Assembly: GCF_019399895.1 (NCBI RefSeq)
Contig: NC_091882.1
Coordinates: 3,162,001 to 3,226,000 of the forward strand
DNA length: 64,000 nucleotides
DNA from: Cardiocondyla obscurior
Taxonomy: Eukaryota; Arthropoda; Insecta; Hymenoptera; Formicidae
Reading direction: 5' to 3'
The number at the start of each line of letters is the position of its first letter. The stretch's first letter is position 1. Shown in pieces: positions 24,842 through 35,699 of this stretch. Below the pieces are notes generated by a model. It worked only from the letters and a program-made list of their open reading frames with translations. It did no database searches and was not told where the DNA came from. The position numbers and the translations under genes are program-made.

Positions 24842-27176
24842 AACAGTCTGACATTCCGGATAAAGAACAATATTGTAATTGACAAAGAAATACCGATTCA
24901 GAGAGAATGCAGAAACGTGGGTGCGTTAGTATTAGAGAAGATGCGAAGCAGGCCGGAGTACGTCGCTCAAGTAAGTAGACACGGTCGATTTCCGCGAATA
25001 GGTGTCGATAGAGACATCGTCGAATCGATTTCAATATAAATTTCGCCATGATTCGCCATTTAACTCTCGCTCGTTCGATCGTAATCCCGTAGGTGAAGGC
25101 GGTTACCGGGACGGAAACCACTTTCACAGAAATGACGGAGAAAAGCGTGAAATGCGCGCTGTGGCTGAGAGAGCAAGCTGTTCAGCCGGGCGACATAATC
25201 GGCATTTGCACTCACAATCACTTGGAATCATACATACCGCTGCTAGCAGCACTCTACGTCGGTGCCATTAGCAATCCTTGGGACAACGAACTTTCCCCAA
25301 GTACGTTACTTTCCTCCCTTTCTAGCTTGTTCTCGGGTTCTTTTTTTTTTTTTTTCGCGTCGAGTATTAAACCACCGAACAAAATCAGATTTCTACGCAT
25401 CGAGAGAGCTACGTCATTACAAAGGATTCTATTTTTTCTTTCTTTTTTTTGTTGGAAAGAGGATTTTTTTTTAACGCGAAATCACGAAAAAAAAAAAGAT
25501 TTATTGCGAAATTACTTTTCTAATTTTGTCTTCGCCGCGAATCCACGTTGTCGCAATTCGTGCGGATGTAACAAACGTAGTTATCAAATTTCCAATATAT
25601 GAAAAAATATTTACGAGTATGCCTTCTTCGTTTTAGCTACCGCGCGTTATTTTCCGTTGCTGACGAGACCGAAAATAGTATTCGTGAACGTCGGAGTCCG
25701 CCAACTGTCTGGCGCAGGTTGTCGAGGAGAACAATCTAAATACTAAGCTAGTGGGTGGTGTTCGGCGAGCTAGAAGGATTCGAGGACGCCTCGCTAACCA
25801 GCGTATTGCGTTCTCAGGACGTCGCGGAGGTCGACAAATTTGAGTGCACGAGGCTGACCAATCTCGATCACGTCGCCCACGATCGCATGCTCGTACCAGC
25901 GGCCTCCCGAAAGGCACCGAAATCAGCCACGCGTTCACGATCAATTATATGGCTCACGTCGAGATACACGATCTCCGAGGACACGTGTCCATGTGGACGC
26001 CTACTATGCGTTGGTATTGCGGTCTATTCATTATTATCAAGGCTATTCTAGATTGCTCAAGAAGGGTTATAACCCCGGATTACGAAGACGACGACGACGA
26101 GATATGTAAATTCATCGGGGAATACGAGGTAAGTGGCGAGACGTTTGTTGGATGATTGAATATTAACGACAAACTGTTTCCTCTATCGCCGGCTGATAAT
26201 CAAATATTAATAAATCGGCCGCGCGTAGACATAAATATCCGCGATTTAGTCCGCGCTTTTAACGAACGATCCGCTCAACGAGATGTGCCGATATATTTAA
26301 AACGTTTTATAAAGCATTCTTTCAGTGACGCGCGCGAGCTCGGCGCCGGAAATTAATTACACGGGTATGTGATGGAGATAAAATTTAATATTTGGCAATA
26401 TCACCTGATTTACCATGCACTTTTCATCACGTAGCCGTCCACGTTATTATTTTCGTTCGGGGATACTCTTGCAACGGGGAGTATTTCGCACGCGATATTA
26501 CCCTCGCGCGTTCGCGTTAATTTATGTTAATTTATGTCGCGCGGCGAATTTGCTAAAGGATAACACGGGCTCGAATTGAGGCGCATCTACAAACGGGCGT
26601 GATAGTTGTACCGCGTGATTTATTGCCTCGTGCAGGTAATACCGCGGGAGCGTTCGAGTTTAACGGCGTCGTTTTGCATTCAGGTATCCTGGTTTAGATG
26701 CGATTCCTGCTTCCCCATTCGACTGGTAAAGTTCGGCATATTAAGCAAGTACCGACTATCAACATTGAAAATCCTTTTGTTCGGTGGCGCGCATTTCCGG
26801 GGGGAGCTGCAGCAGACTCTGGCGAAACTTTTGCCGCACACCGATGTTATACTGAGTTACGATAGGTCGCGGGACTTAGCGAGACGATGAAACCTGTGAC
26901 TCGTTGTCGCAATCATCTCGTTTAAATACCGACTAATAATTAACTACCTAGTGCCAGCAAATGTTTTCATTTAAAGTACCGTACGTAATACACGCGAGAA
27001 AAAGACGCGGGTTTTGGTTTTTGCCAGATTCAGTAAACGCAAGTTATGCGAAGCTTTCTTTTATGAATAATATTTTACTTTATTTTATTTTACGCGGTGG
27101 AAATGTATTTTATTATTTTATTTTTTATCGCAATTTTAATATGTGTTAATAGTAATGTAAAAAGTGACAAACTTAC

Positions 27177-27208
27177 AGATCAATGAGCAGCAGCGGAGTT
27201 TCGACTTC
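27177..27208 (-). ncRNA. Small exon module of the spliced repeat, copy B
   Basis: A 32-nt segment with the core AACTCCGCTGCTGCTCATTGA, flanked on the minus strand by CTGTTACAG and GTAAGT. Same boundaries as in copies A and C. Confidence 0.5.
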
Positions 27209-27530
27209 CTGTAACAGACAAACAAAAATATTAAATTGTAGAGATGTTATTCGAAATAATATTTATTGCAAAAAAAAAAAAGAAAAAAAAAATGAAATAG
27301 AAAAAAATATATTTACGCGCTTCTAATTAGTTTCTCAAGTCAACAATTATGAACAAAGTTATTTACTGCCTAAACAAGATTTTAAAGCGATTAAACCATT
27401 TTAAAGTCCAAAACTTTCCAGTCTATTAATTTTTAAACTTTCTATTACTTTTTAATTAACATTGAAGCCACTAGACAATTCTGATAAATTCCACAAAACT
27501 ATTAATTTTAAATATAAAAATGATGCTTAC

Positions 27531-27817
27531 CGTGAGGGTTGCCCCGCTGATGCAGGATGCCTCTCCAAGGCCTCCTCCTCCTCTCAGTGGGGGTGTCGAG
27601 CCGAGTCATCCTTCCACGGACACTCGCGGCACTCGCGAAAACCGCCACCGGGTGAATTTAATCGCGAGATGCTAATTAAAACACTTGTCGATTAAAATAC
27701 ATTTCGCGCGATAGAACTAAACGGCACCCCCGAGAAACGATTCGACGAACCGGCTGCAGTTCGTTCTTTTACTGACGTCGGCGACGAAAGAGCGCATTCA
27801 CTTCTCTGGATCATAAT
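27531..27817 (-). ncRNA. Main exon module of the spliced repeat, copy B
   Basis: A 287-nt segment from CTGTTTCAG to GTAAGC on the minus strand, with the GAGGAGGAGGAGGCCT hallmark. Over its whole length it aligns with copy C (about 60945-61215), including the blocks GAACGAAC.GC.GCCGG, CGAATCGTTTC and ATTAAATTCACCCGGTGGCG. Copy A has lost or replaced some of these blocks. A frame from the shared ATG could encode a 35-residue arginine-rich peptide across the splice here, but not in copies A or C. Confidence 0.5.
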
Positions 27818-28962
27818 CTGAAACAGAAATAGGTTCATTCGATTAATATTATATGTATTTAACAACTCTATAGATATTTCTACCCACCCACCGCGAACGA
27901 AATCTTCGCGTTATTTTTTTATTTCCGTAATTATTTTAGAGAAATTAATATAAATATAATTAATATAAATATGTTGAAATTACATTTCAAGGAATAAAAA
28001 GCGTTTCAGTTAATATATACATGTATACATTTGAACTTAAATCGCTGAAAATTAATTTAGCTTAATTAATTATATATTAAATAATTTAAATTCTAAATAA
28101 AATAAAATTTAATAAATTAAAAAGGATTTTTTTTTCCAGTACTGTCCGAGTGGAAATTTATCTAACTAATCTGATTTTGCAGCTGATGGTTAGATCGCGC
28201 AGATTAAATATATTTCTTAACTTGTGACTAGCTTGGTACTAGCGATAAATTATAAGAAAGTATTAAAAAAAAAAAAAAACAAAATCTGTCTTGTTTTTTA
28301 CGGCGAGAAACGGCTAGATATCTAATTTTTCTAACTCGTTATTAGCTCGTAATGAAATAGTTTTGCTAGACAGCCACGAGATGAACCATATATGTTTATT
28401 AAATATTTGCCGATTGTTTCTATTCCTATCTATTCACCGCGCGAGATTATCTTAGATTTGCAGAATTATTTATTAATAAATTACTGATTTATTTTTCTTA
28501 ATTTTATTTAAACAAGGTTCGATTTGCTTTTGCGTGTGTGTGCAGCCTCAATTTACTGCAGGCCCTAAGTTTCACCGCCTTGCCCTACATACGTTACATT
28601 ACAATTCCTCACGTAAATTTCAGGCGACGGAACTCGACATAACCGACTTGGTGGAGCAGAACATGCCGTGGTACTGCAGGTTGCATGCGGGAGTTAAATT
28701 CATGCAGAGGCTGCCTCGCACGGCCACGGGCAAGATCGCTAAGAAGGAGCTCAAGCAGATCGCCAAGAATTACGCGGCGAACGATCGAATTGAAATAACA
28801 TCGCGATTATTGCCGTATCCCAAACACCGATTACGGCATTTATGATTTTATAGCGTTACAATTATTTATCGTTTGGTCTCTGTAAACATTTTCTGTGTAC
28901 GATAATGTATAATACACCATATCGTATAATGTAAAAATATGACATGTACGTTATTTTCGAAT

Positions 28963-28968
28963 AATAAA
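28963..28968 (+). promoter_or_regulatory. Polyadenylation signal after the AMP-binding pseudogene
   Basis: AATAAA about 118 bp after the stop codon, retained although the gene body is broken. Confidence 0.5.
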
Positions 28969-28989
28969 GTAATTTGATACAACCAATGT

Positions 28990-30310
28990 GTTGTAGAGAA
29001 TCATCTTTTACAAAATTTATACAGCAGTGTGCCATTTTATCGCGTAACCGCGGTCATGCGTATTTGTTAGGTGATTATCGGTGAAATATGATAGCACGAT
29101 AGTATCACGATACATTAGAACACGTATCGCTACGTATAAATTTATAATAAAACTAATTAATAAAGCGATATCAGATGAACGATTTCAATAGAAATAAATG
29201 ATTTTCCGTGAAACCGACTCCATAAATTGACTCCTAACTCATGCATATAATAAAGAGCTGTTATAGAAATAGCAAATAAAATAAGATCTCAGAGTGGCTT
29301 AATAGTTAATTTTATTACTCGTTATCGTGAAAGTCAAGTAAATAGTATAAAACGCGCACCGAGACATCACCAGACAAAAATTTTCGTTATAATCTTACAT
29401 CTTCTCGTGGAAACGTTAAAACGAAACCCAAGATATTTTTCCGAACGAGTCTTACTCGTCAACTTCGCTTGTCATTGTTGGGATCGGATTTTCTCGTCGC
29501 AAGACATTCATGTTATGCCGTCCTTATTACGTACGTTGTTTGTTTGAGTACTATGATGTAGCTTGGTACAAGCATTAAAAAGAGAAATCTGATAGAATCA
29601 AGAGGAGCTCTGCGCAGAATGCCGTAGTAAAGTATATTCGCCCCGATTGCTTCCAGCAAAAGAGACAGAACGAAATAAAACATAAGTAATTTATCTTAAT
29701 ATACGAGCACAGTAAATGAATACGACCGCAGTACTAACGAGTTCTTAAAAAATTTCAGTGTACTACAATTAATTATTAAAAAAAAAAAAAAATTGTATGT
29801 TTGTTCGGTTGATTTAAAAAAGGGAAATTTATTATAAATATTAAAAATAAGTAGCACCTCGCGAATACTGGAAACAAATATTTTTACGATATGCATATTT
29901 TTTGAATTACATTAACGAGCGTATTTTTGCTAATTACAAAATTTAGTTTCGTAATTAATATTCAGATATAGCCAGTAGGTATAATGACAAATACAATTAT
30001 GTAAAAAAAAATAATGTACTTTTCGATACTTTGTTATCTTGCGGGCATGTTACTGCGGAAATATATAAACTTGCGAATATTAGTGCGTAAGTATCGATGT
30101 GGTGAGATTAGGTTAACACGTATGCCAATTTTATCGCTCTTTTGATTATCGTGCTTTCCCATCGCGCTTAATATTTTTATTTTATTTAATTTTTTCTGTC
30201 ACTTTGTCATTTCCGAGTTTGTTTGATTAAAATGAATAATTTTAATTGAAGCTTACTTAAAACTATGAACGCAATGGAGTCTAATCAATTATAAAATTTT
30301 CATATGACGG
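28990..30310. other. Spacer between AMP-binding loci
   Basis: AT-rich sequence with no frame that resembles the rest of an AMP-binding gene on either strand. An A-run lies at about 29777-29791. If the minus-strand exon at about 30315-30446 belonged to a working gene, its downstream exons should be here, but none were recognised. Confidence 0.5.
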
Positions 30311-30314
30311 GTAC

Positions 30315-30446
30315 CAGTCCGACAAAATCCGGCTTATTCCTCAATCTATCGAGAATCAGTTCTCCGATGTTCGTGCATTCCGGATGAGTTTCCTCCGCGC
30401 AAATCAATACGTTATCCTCAATTCTGAACGGCGGTATGTACCGGAG
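30315..30446 (-). pseudogene. Solitary exon of a third AMP-binding paralog
   Basis: On the minus strand this segment encodes a peptide beginning PPFRIEDNVLI and ending IGELILDRLRNKPDFVG. It is followed by a GTACCC donor at the position where exon 2 ends in both neighbouring paralogs. It matches exon 2 of the pseudogene (ending EKMRSRPEYVAQ) and of the intact gene (ending TLKSKPDLIGQ) in length and pattern. No other exon of this copy is visible nearby on the minus strand, and no acceptor in the correct phase is present at its start. It is most likely a relic of a tandem, inverted duplication. The 5-prime boundary is approximate. Confidence 0.65.
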
Positions 30447-30449
30447 AAA

Positions 30450-32440
30450 AACGAGGATGTATTATGACAATGATTCCACTGACGCAAATATCACTTCAAT
30501 TATTTTTATCAGCACTGCGCTTTTGCCCGCGGACGTAACCGAGTTTTCCGAGAGTTCCTCCCATTGTGCGATTTTATGTGCAGCTCTATTTATATTATTA
30601 CAATGAAATTATAATTATCAGCGAGCATTCATGTAAATTCTCTCGCGTAACTATTTAAATCTTGAAATACAGCCCGCTCGCAAGAGGTACGGTTCGCGTC
30701 GAATTATACGAAAATTTTTGTTCGGCGGTACAATAAATTTACGAGGTCGCAGGAATTCCCGTTTGGCGGTTTGCAAAATGCATTTGTAGCGAGCGATAAA
30801 AATACGCTTATCGAAACGGAGTTGCATTTGGGCGCCCGCCGCATACATCGCGCCGATTCGACGCTACGGTAATTTATCGCAGCCACGCGCGGTTGTGAAA
30901 TTTTTCTACTGCATTTGCGAGCTACTAGTGTCCGTTCTGACAACATTGACAAATGTCGTTTCCAATGCCTCGATAGACGTCTTATCTCGAATGACATTTC
31001 ACCCGATGTGGAAAATATAAATTAAGATCTCTGAATATTTATATTGACGATGCGCAAAATTGCACATCAGACTCACTGGTAGATCAATAAAACCCGGTTA
31101 AGATAGAATTCCATGAAAATTAGAAATTCAATTTTGATTAAGAATTTTTATCGTACTTTTAACTTTAAAACAAAACAGTATATCTTTTCATCGATATTTT
31201 TCTATTGCTATCTATTGCATTTTATGGTTTTCCTCTTTTTTTATATATATATTTTTATATATATATTTTACTCTTATCTTTATTATTATTGGCAGATAGC
31301 GCTAGTATTAATAATTATACCAATAAAATCTCAATGATATAAATTCTATTTTATAAGAGTTCTCCATCCAAGAAGGCGCGATATCTGTACAATAACACTA
31401 GCTGTTGTGAAACGTTATTTCTCGTACTCGTAACCGCAATTTTTCTCGATTAACGCAGTTGACGTAGTTTTTATTATTTTTAATTCGGAATTATTACGTT
31501 CTCTTCCTGTAATGTATCTAATATATAGATAAACAAACTAAACAGTTTCATAAAAAAAAAACAATTAAAATAATTTAGCACGGTATTGAATCTGTCAGTG
31601 AATCTTTCGCAACTTGATTCTTTTCTGATGAATTTTTTTGCGCGTGTGATAATGTCTCGATGAATTTTACGTTCTCGCAGCGTCTGCAAAAATCCTCTCG
31701 ATTTCCCTGCGTTGGCTCCATCCATTCCTCACCCGTCACTTGCAAACGATAAATTTATCTTAAAGAAGATCGACCGTACGATTTTCTTCCCGCGAAGAGG
31801 AACGCGCGCGTTCTTTCTGCAATGGATATCAGTAATCATCCCGCTCTTAATCACGGTCGACTGTGTAATGTGAAGCTTATTTCACGGCTGTTTTAGTTCC
31901 GCACAATAACTTAATTAAATCCGACTTATTTAATCCGGAGCCGGTGCAAGTGCGCTGAACCAATTTAATTTTAAAAGCTGGCGATTGCGCGAGAGAATGA
32001 AATTATCCCGGCGCGCTTCTTTTTGACCCTTGTGCATTTAACTTACGAGTATTCTTCTTGCCGAGTGAAAAGAGCGCGGCCGAACTAAACATACCCACCG
32101 TAAAGCAAATAAAACGTTCGCGCAACTTTGCTTGCCTCGCATGTAAAGGTAGTGCAATTATAGTAATTGTTATTTTATGCCCTTCGCGTTTTACAATAAT
32201 TGCAATAATTACGCTAAATAATTGATAATTCACTTTTGGCCGTGCTTGCAAACATATATACATATATAATACAATGGTATAAATAAAAAAATATTAAATT
32301 ATCGGGTTTTATTTTATACGTATTATATGTATGTATATGTATATTATGTAATTTCCTTTGTACTGATATCTATGAACTCGAAAACTGATACAAGCATTAT
32401 TCTTTCCGGCATATGTAAGTGGGGAAGATAACAATAAAAA
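30450..32440. other. Spacer upstream of the intact AMP-binding gene
   Basis: No coding exon recognised. Open frames of 65-97 codons on both strands at 30651-30997 and 31480-31725 lack family motifs and splice context. The sequence becomes strongly AT-rich toward 31300. Confidence 0.5.
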
Positions 32441-32446
32441 CGAGAT

Positions 32447-32480
32447 ATTAAAGGAAGCACGTAAGCTAGTTTTCTTCAGT
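32447..32480 (+). promoter_or_regulatory. Predicted core promoter of the intact AMP-binding gene
   Basis: TATTAAA at 32447-32453 and the arthropod initiator TCAGT at 32476-32480 are spaced so that the initiator A lies 31 bases from the first T of the TATA-like box, the canonical distance. The predicted start is at 32478, giving a 5-prime leader of about 64 nt before the ATG at 32542. The motifs are seen in sequence. Promoter use is inferred. Confidence 0.45.
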
Positions 32481-32541
32481 ACTTGTTTGGCCGTCACGAA
32501 GAGAACGTCGTATCGTGACAATTGCCATAAAATATATAAAA

Positions 32542-34987
32542 ATGCGCGAGTTAAACGAATTAATCGATAAAAGCAAGGTATTTATAACAATAACTTTATA
32601 CATTTCTATCTGTGAATCTGAATTATCTAACTAATTTTACGATAAAATAAAAAATCATTAAAATACCTAAACTAAATACCTTAACAAATTTTCTAAAAAA
32701 AAATTTTGTATTATAAAGGAACCAAAGTTAAAGAGTAAAATAAAAAATGACATCTTAGTGGGACCAGAGTATCCAATTCATAGGGAACCTATCAACATAG
32801 CTGAGACGATGCTGCAGACCTTAAAAAGCAAGCCCGATTTGATTGGCCAGGTTCCGTTTAATTTAATATCCCACAGGATGAAACTCGTGATTATAAATTA
32901 TTATCATGTAATTCATTCGATTACAGATAGATGCTTTTACGGGCCAACGAAACACCTATGCCGAAATGAGTGAGCGCAGTATTAAATGTGCGCTTTGGTT
33001 GAAGAAGCAAGGCGTAAAGCCAGGTGACATAATCGGTCTTTGTACCGACAATAATCTAGACGCAATGATAGTATTGCTGGGCATCATGTATTTAAACGCC
33101 AAGTGTAATACGTGGGATCACGAGCTCTCTTTAAGTACGCATTGCATTTTTGCTTACCACCGTTATTCCAGTTATAATTTAAAAAATTATGCGTGCTAAA
33201 AAGTGACAGTGTACGAAAAAAAAAAAAACCTATTCGTGTTTCAGTGACTGCACGATATTATCTCTCTTTAATGTCGCCAACAATAATCTTTACGATTCCG
33301 TTATCGGCCGCGAGTTTAACAGAAGCAGCGAACGAGTTAAAAATGGATGTGAAAATAGTGGTTCTCGGTTCTCTAGATGGATATGTATCGTTGGATAATA
33401 TCCTAAGGAATCACGACAGAAGCGAAATCGATGAATTTAAATGTACCCCGATTGGTCACCCGGACGAAGTTGGCCTCATTGTGCTTTCTTCGGGAACTAC
33501 GGGTATGCCGAAGGCTACTGAGATTTCTCACTCGTCTATGCACAACCGTTTGCCCGCTCCGAAAGTTAACGACATGAAAGATGTCATTTCTATGTTTACA
33601 CCGACGATACGTTGGCAGTACGGCGTTATGCTCGCGTTTAAAGCTATTTTAGCACGTTCGACACGAATTGTTGCACCGGACTGTGCGACTGAAGATGACA
33701 TGAGTATTTTGTATTGCCAGCTGATCGAAAAATATCAAGTAAAAAAAGAAAAAAAAAATAATAATTCTTATAAATAATTTCAAGTAAAATTTAATAATAT
33801 AAAAATTTGAAATTAAAGCACAAAAAGGTATAATATATAATTAATATTCTATTTAATAATTACTTTCAGATAGCGTGGTTTGCTACCGATCCATTCATTT
33901 TAATTCAGATGGTTAAGACGAATATATTAGAAAAGTATCCATTGGCGTCATTAAAGTACATTATTACTAGCGGCTCTATGTTTCCAAAAGAATATCAAAA
34001 AGCGTTGAGAACAAAATTACCAAATGTTTTAATTAATAACGGATATGGTAAGTTATAAAATTGAATTTTTTAAATAATAATTTAATCAAAATTAATTTTA
34101 TTTCTGACTTAGTCACCTTAGAATTTCAAATATCAATCAAACATTTAAGAAATACTTTGTACTAGGATCTACCGACGCAGGAGGTGAAGTCACCGGTCAG
34201 AATAAATATTGCAAGCCAGGATCTGTGGGTTATCCCTTGTACAATGCTCAAATAAAAGTGGCTGATACGGAAACCGAAAAAGTCTTAGGAGCTAATAAAA
34301 TTGGAGAAGTACGTGTCAAAATGCCTTTTGTAATGAACGGCTACTATAAAAACTCTGAGGCAACTAAGCAAGCTTTCGACTCCGATGGTACGTGACTCAA
34401 TTCTGAATTTTCAATTATCATTACGAACATTTAGGCAAGATATAAAACGCGTGATGTAATGAAGGCTATAAATCGGCAAAATTGTTTCAGGATGGCTACG
34501 CAGCGGCGACTTGGGATATTACGACGATGACGGTGAACTTTTTATCGTTGGTAGAATATCAGATTTCATTCTTTTTAGAGCAATCAATGTCTCGCCCGCA
34601 GAAATCGAGAGCGTTTTACAAACTCATCCCGCGGTATTACAAGCGGCTGTAATAGGAATACCTCATGAAATCGATGAGCAACAACCAATGGCGGTTATCT
34701 CTGTGATGCCAGGTAAAACGGTGGGTATTACGATTATTTTCGCAATTGTATTGAATAAAGTATTCGATAAAAAATATTTTATTTTTTAATTAATACCAGT
34801 GATTGTTATATATTTTTTTAAATCAATTTATTTACAGGTAACGGAGCAAGAACTTATCAGTTTAGTGGAAAAGAATCTACCGGATCATTGCAGACTTCGG
34901 GGTGGTGTCAGATTTATAGACGAACTTCCGAAAACAATTACCGGCAAAATTAAGAAGAAACAGTTACAAAATAGATTTGCGAATTAA
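32542..34987 (+). CDS. Acyl-CoA synthetase, luciferin 4-monooxygenase/4CL-like, 8 exons, 549 residues
   Basis: Exons: 32542-32577, 32719-32850, 32927-33134, 33245-33738, 33870-34047, 34166-34387, 34491-34720 and 34838-34987. All phases join without a frame break into 549 residues, the usual length for the family. All introns are GT-AG and 76-141 bp; the exon-2 donor (GTTCCG) is weak. Motifs: ATP-binding loop SSGTTGMPKATEISH from residue 207, YGSTD at 349-353, GWLRSGDLGYYDDDG from 424, GR at 444-445 and catalytic Lys537 in TGKIKKK. The hinge-region motif reads ILFRAINVSPAEIE, where firefly luciferase has a YKGYQV-type sequence. The luciferase HHGF segment is replaced by IRWQYG, so light production is not expected. 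The C-terminus (RFAN) lacks a peroxisomal SKL-type signal and no signal peptide is seen, so the protein is probably cytosolic. The likely reaction is ATP-dependent adenylation of a carboxylic acid and transfer to CoA; the substrate is unknown. A decayed paralog lies upstream at 24842-28845. Confidence 0.9.
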
Positions 34988-35032
34988 GTTGTATTAAGTT
35001 ATTTATGTACTTTACTCTATATTATTTCTTAA

Positions 35033-35055
35033 AATAAATTGACGGCATTAATAAA
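35033..35055 (+). promoter_or_regulatory. Polyadenylation signals of the intact AMP-binding gene
   Basis: Two AATAAA hexamers at 35033-35038 and 35050-35055, 46 and 63 bp after the stop codon, suggesting a short 3-prime UTR. Confidence 0.65.
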
Positions 35056-35527
35056 AATTAAATTAAGCAAGTGTATTATTTTTGCATACAAGTGCCTAGA
35101 TTTGTAACTGCGGATATATCAATCAATAAATAATTATATCTGCTGAATCATATTTTTGAAACGTAAATCATTGAATATCTGAATTCATATTCTGTAATTC
35201 TAATCATCTAATTATATCTGTTTACCCAATTGTTTCTCCATCAAAAATATAATATCAGGTTACCTAATGATAATTCGAAATATTTTGATAAACATATATT
35301 CGGTGACATACATTTATATTAGACACGTTATTATCATTATCGGAATTATTCTAAAATTTAATTACAATATTTAATACATATGTTTATCTACTCTTGCATT
35401 TAAAGTAATAAAACCTACAAAATTATTACATATTATTAGCTTAAAGTGTCTTTTTGTTTTTTTTTTTTTTTAACAAAGTGTCAACTTCCCAAATTATATC
35501 AGATATAAATACTTGAAATTTCGATAT

Positions 35528-35697
35528 CTAAAGATTTAAATGTGATAACAAATTTATCATACTTCTTGACGGGCAATTTTTTCTTTCTATTCTATCAGCA
35601 TATACATATTCATTATCGCATTCAATTGTCAATGTACTATCTAAACGGATGTAACCATCAATAATATTCGATGGCCTATCATGAATTATCACTGTTC
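35528..35697 (-). CDS. Possible terminal coding exon of an unidentified gene
   Basis: On the minus strand a good acceptor (CTGCTTTTAG) is followed by a stop-free frame that runs 55 codons to TAG at 35528. The peptide starts TVIIHDRPSNIIDGYIRLD and ends MINLLSHLNL. Its composition is protein-like rather than low-complexity, and most of the region around it is stop-rich. The split first codon implies a phase-1 intron. I do not recognise the family, found no upstream exon between 35.7 and 38 kb, and see no AATAAA close downstream (an A-run lies at about 35458-35471 in the T-rich plus strand). It could be the last exon of a gene converging on the AMP-binding gene, a retroposed fragment, or chance. 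Confidence 0.35.
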
Positions 35698-35699
35698 CT

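Larger units (their letters stand above)
27045..28135 (-). repeat. Spliced dispersed repeat, copy B (short form)
   Basis: Homologous to copy A at both ends: the outer block with TTTTACGCG.TGG.A.T near 27090, and the AT-rich block with AAGGAATAAAAA.CGTTTCA near 27990. It also shares the exon modules. On the minus strand exon 27817-27531 runs from CTGTTTCAG to GTAAGC and exon 27208-27177 from CTGTTACAG to GTAAGT. It lacks the upstream promoter-like exon and the tandem 148-nt units of copy A. It lies where exons 6 and 7 of the host AMP-binding gene are missing, so insertion and gene decay may be linked. No target-site duplication could be set by eye. Confidence 0.6.
24842..28845 (+). pseudogene. 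Decayed acyl-CoA synthetase / luciferin 4-monooxygenase-like gene
   Basis: Exon-by-exon paralog of the intact gene at 32542-34987. Exon 2 is 24842-24970, exon 3 is 25093-25300 (208 nt, same size as in the paralog), exon 4 is 25637-26128, exon 5 is 26684-26861 (178 nt, same size) and the last exon is 28624-28845. Exon 4 needs at least three reading-frame changes (near 25700, 25752 and 25880). The third destroys the serine/threonine part of the ATP-binding loop, leaving only TSGLPKGTEISH. The GT donor after exon 5 has become AT. Exons 6 and 7, which carry the STDAGG-type and GWLRSGD-type motifs, are absent, and a copy of the spliced repeat occupies that gap. The last exon still encodes the PRTATGKIAKKEL catalytic-lysine motif and is followed by AATAAA at 28963. 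Exon 1 was not found. The exons are markedly more GC-rich than those of the intact paralog. The family forms acyl-adenylates and transfers them to CoA. Confidence 0.85.

Noticed and set aside
27531..27640. Arginine-rich small peptide from the ATG shared by the spliced repeats
   Set aside because: The ATG is conserved in all three copies, but the frame after it ends after eight codons in copy C and diverges after the splice in copy A. Peptide conservation is not supported.
28830..28845. C-terminal RHL of the pseudogene as a peroxisomal targeting signal
   Set aside because: It does not fit the SKL-type consensus at the first position, and the gene is broken in any case.
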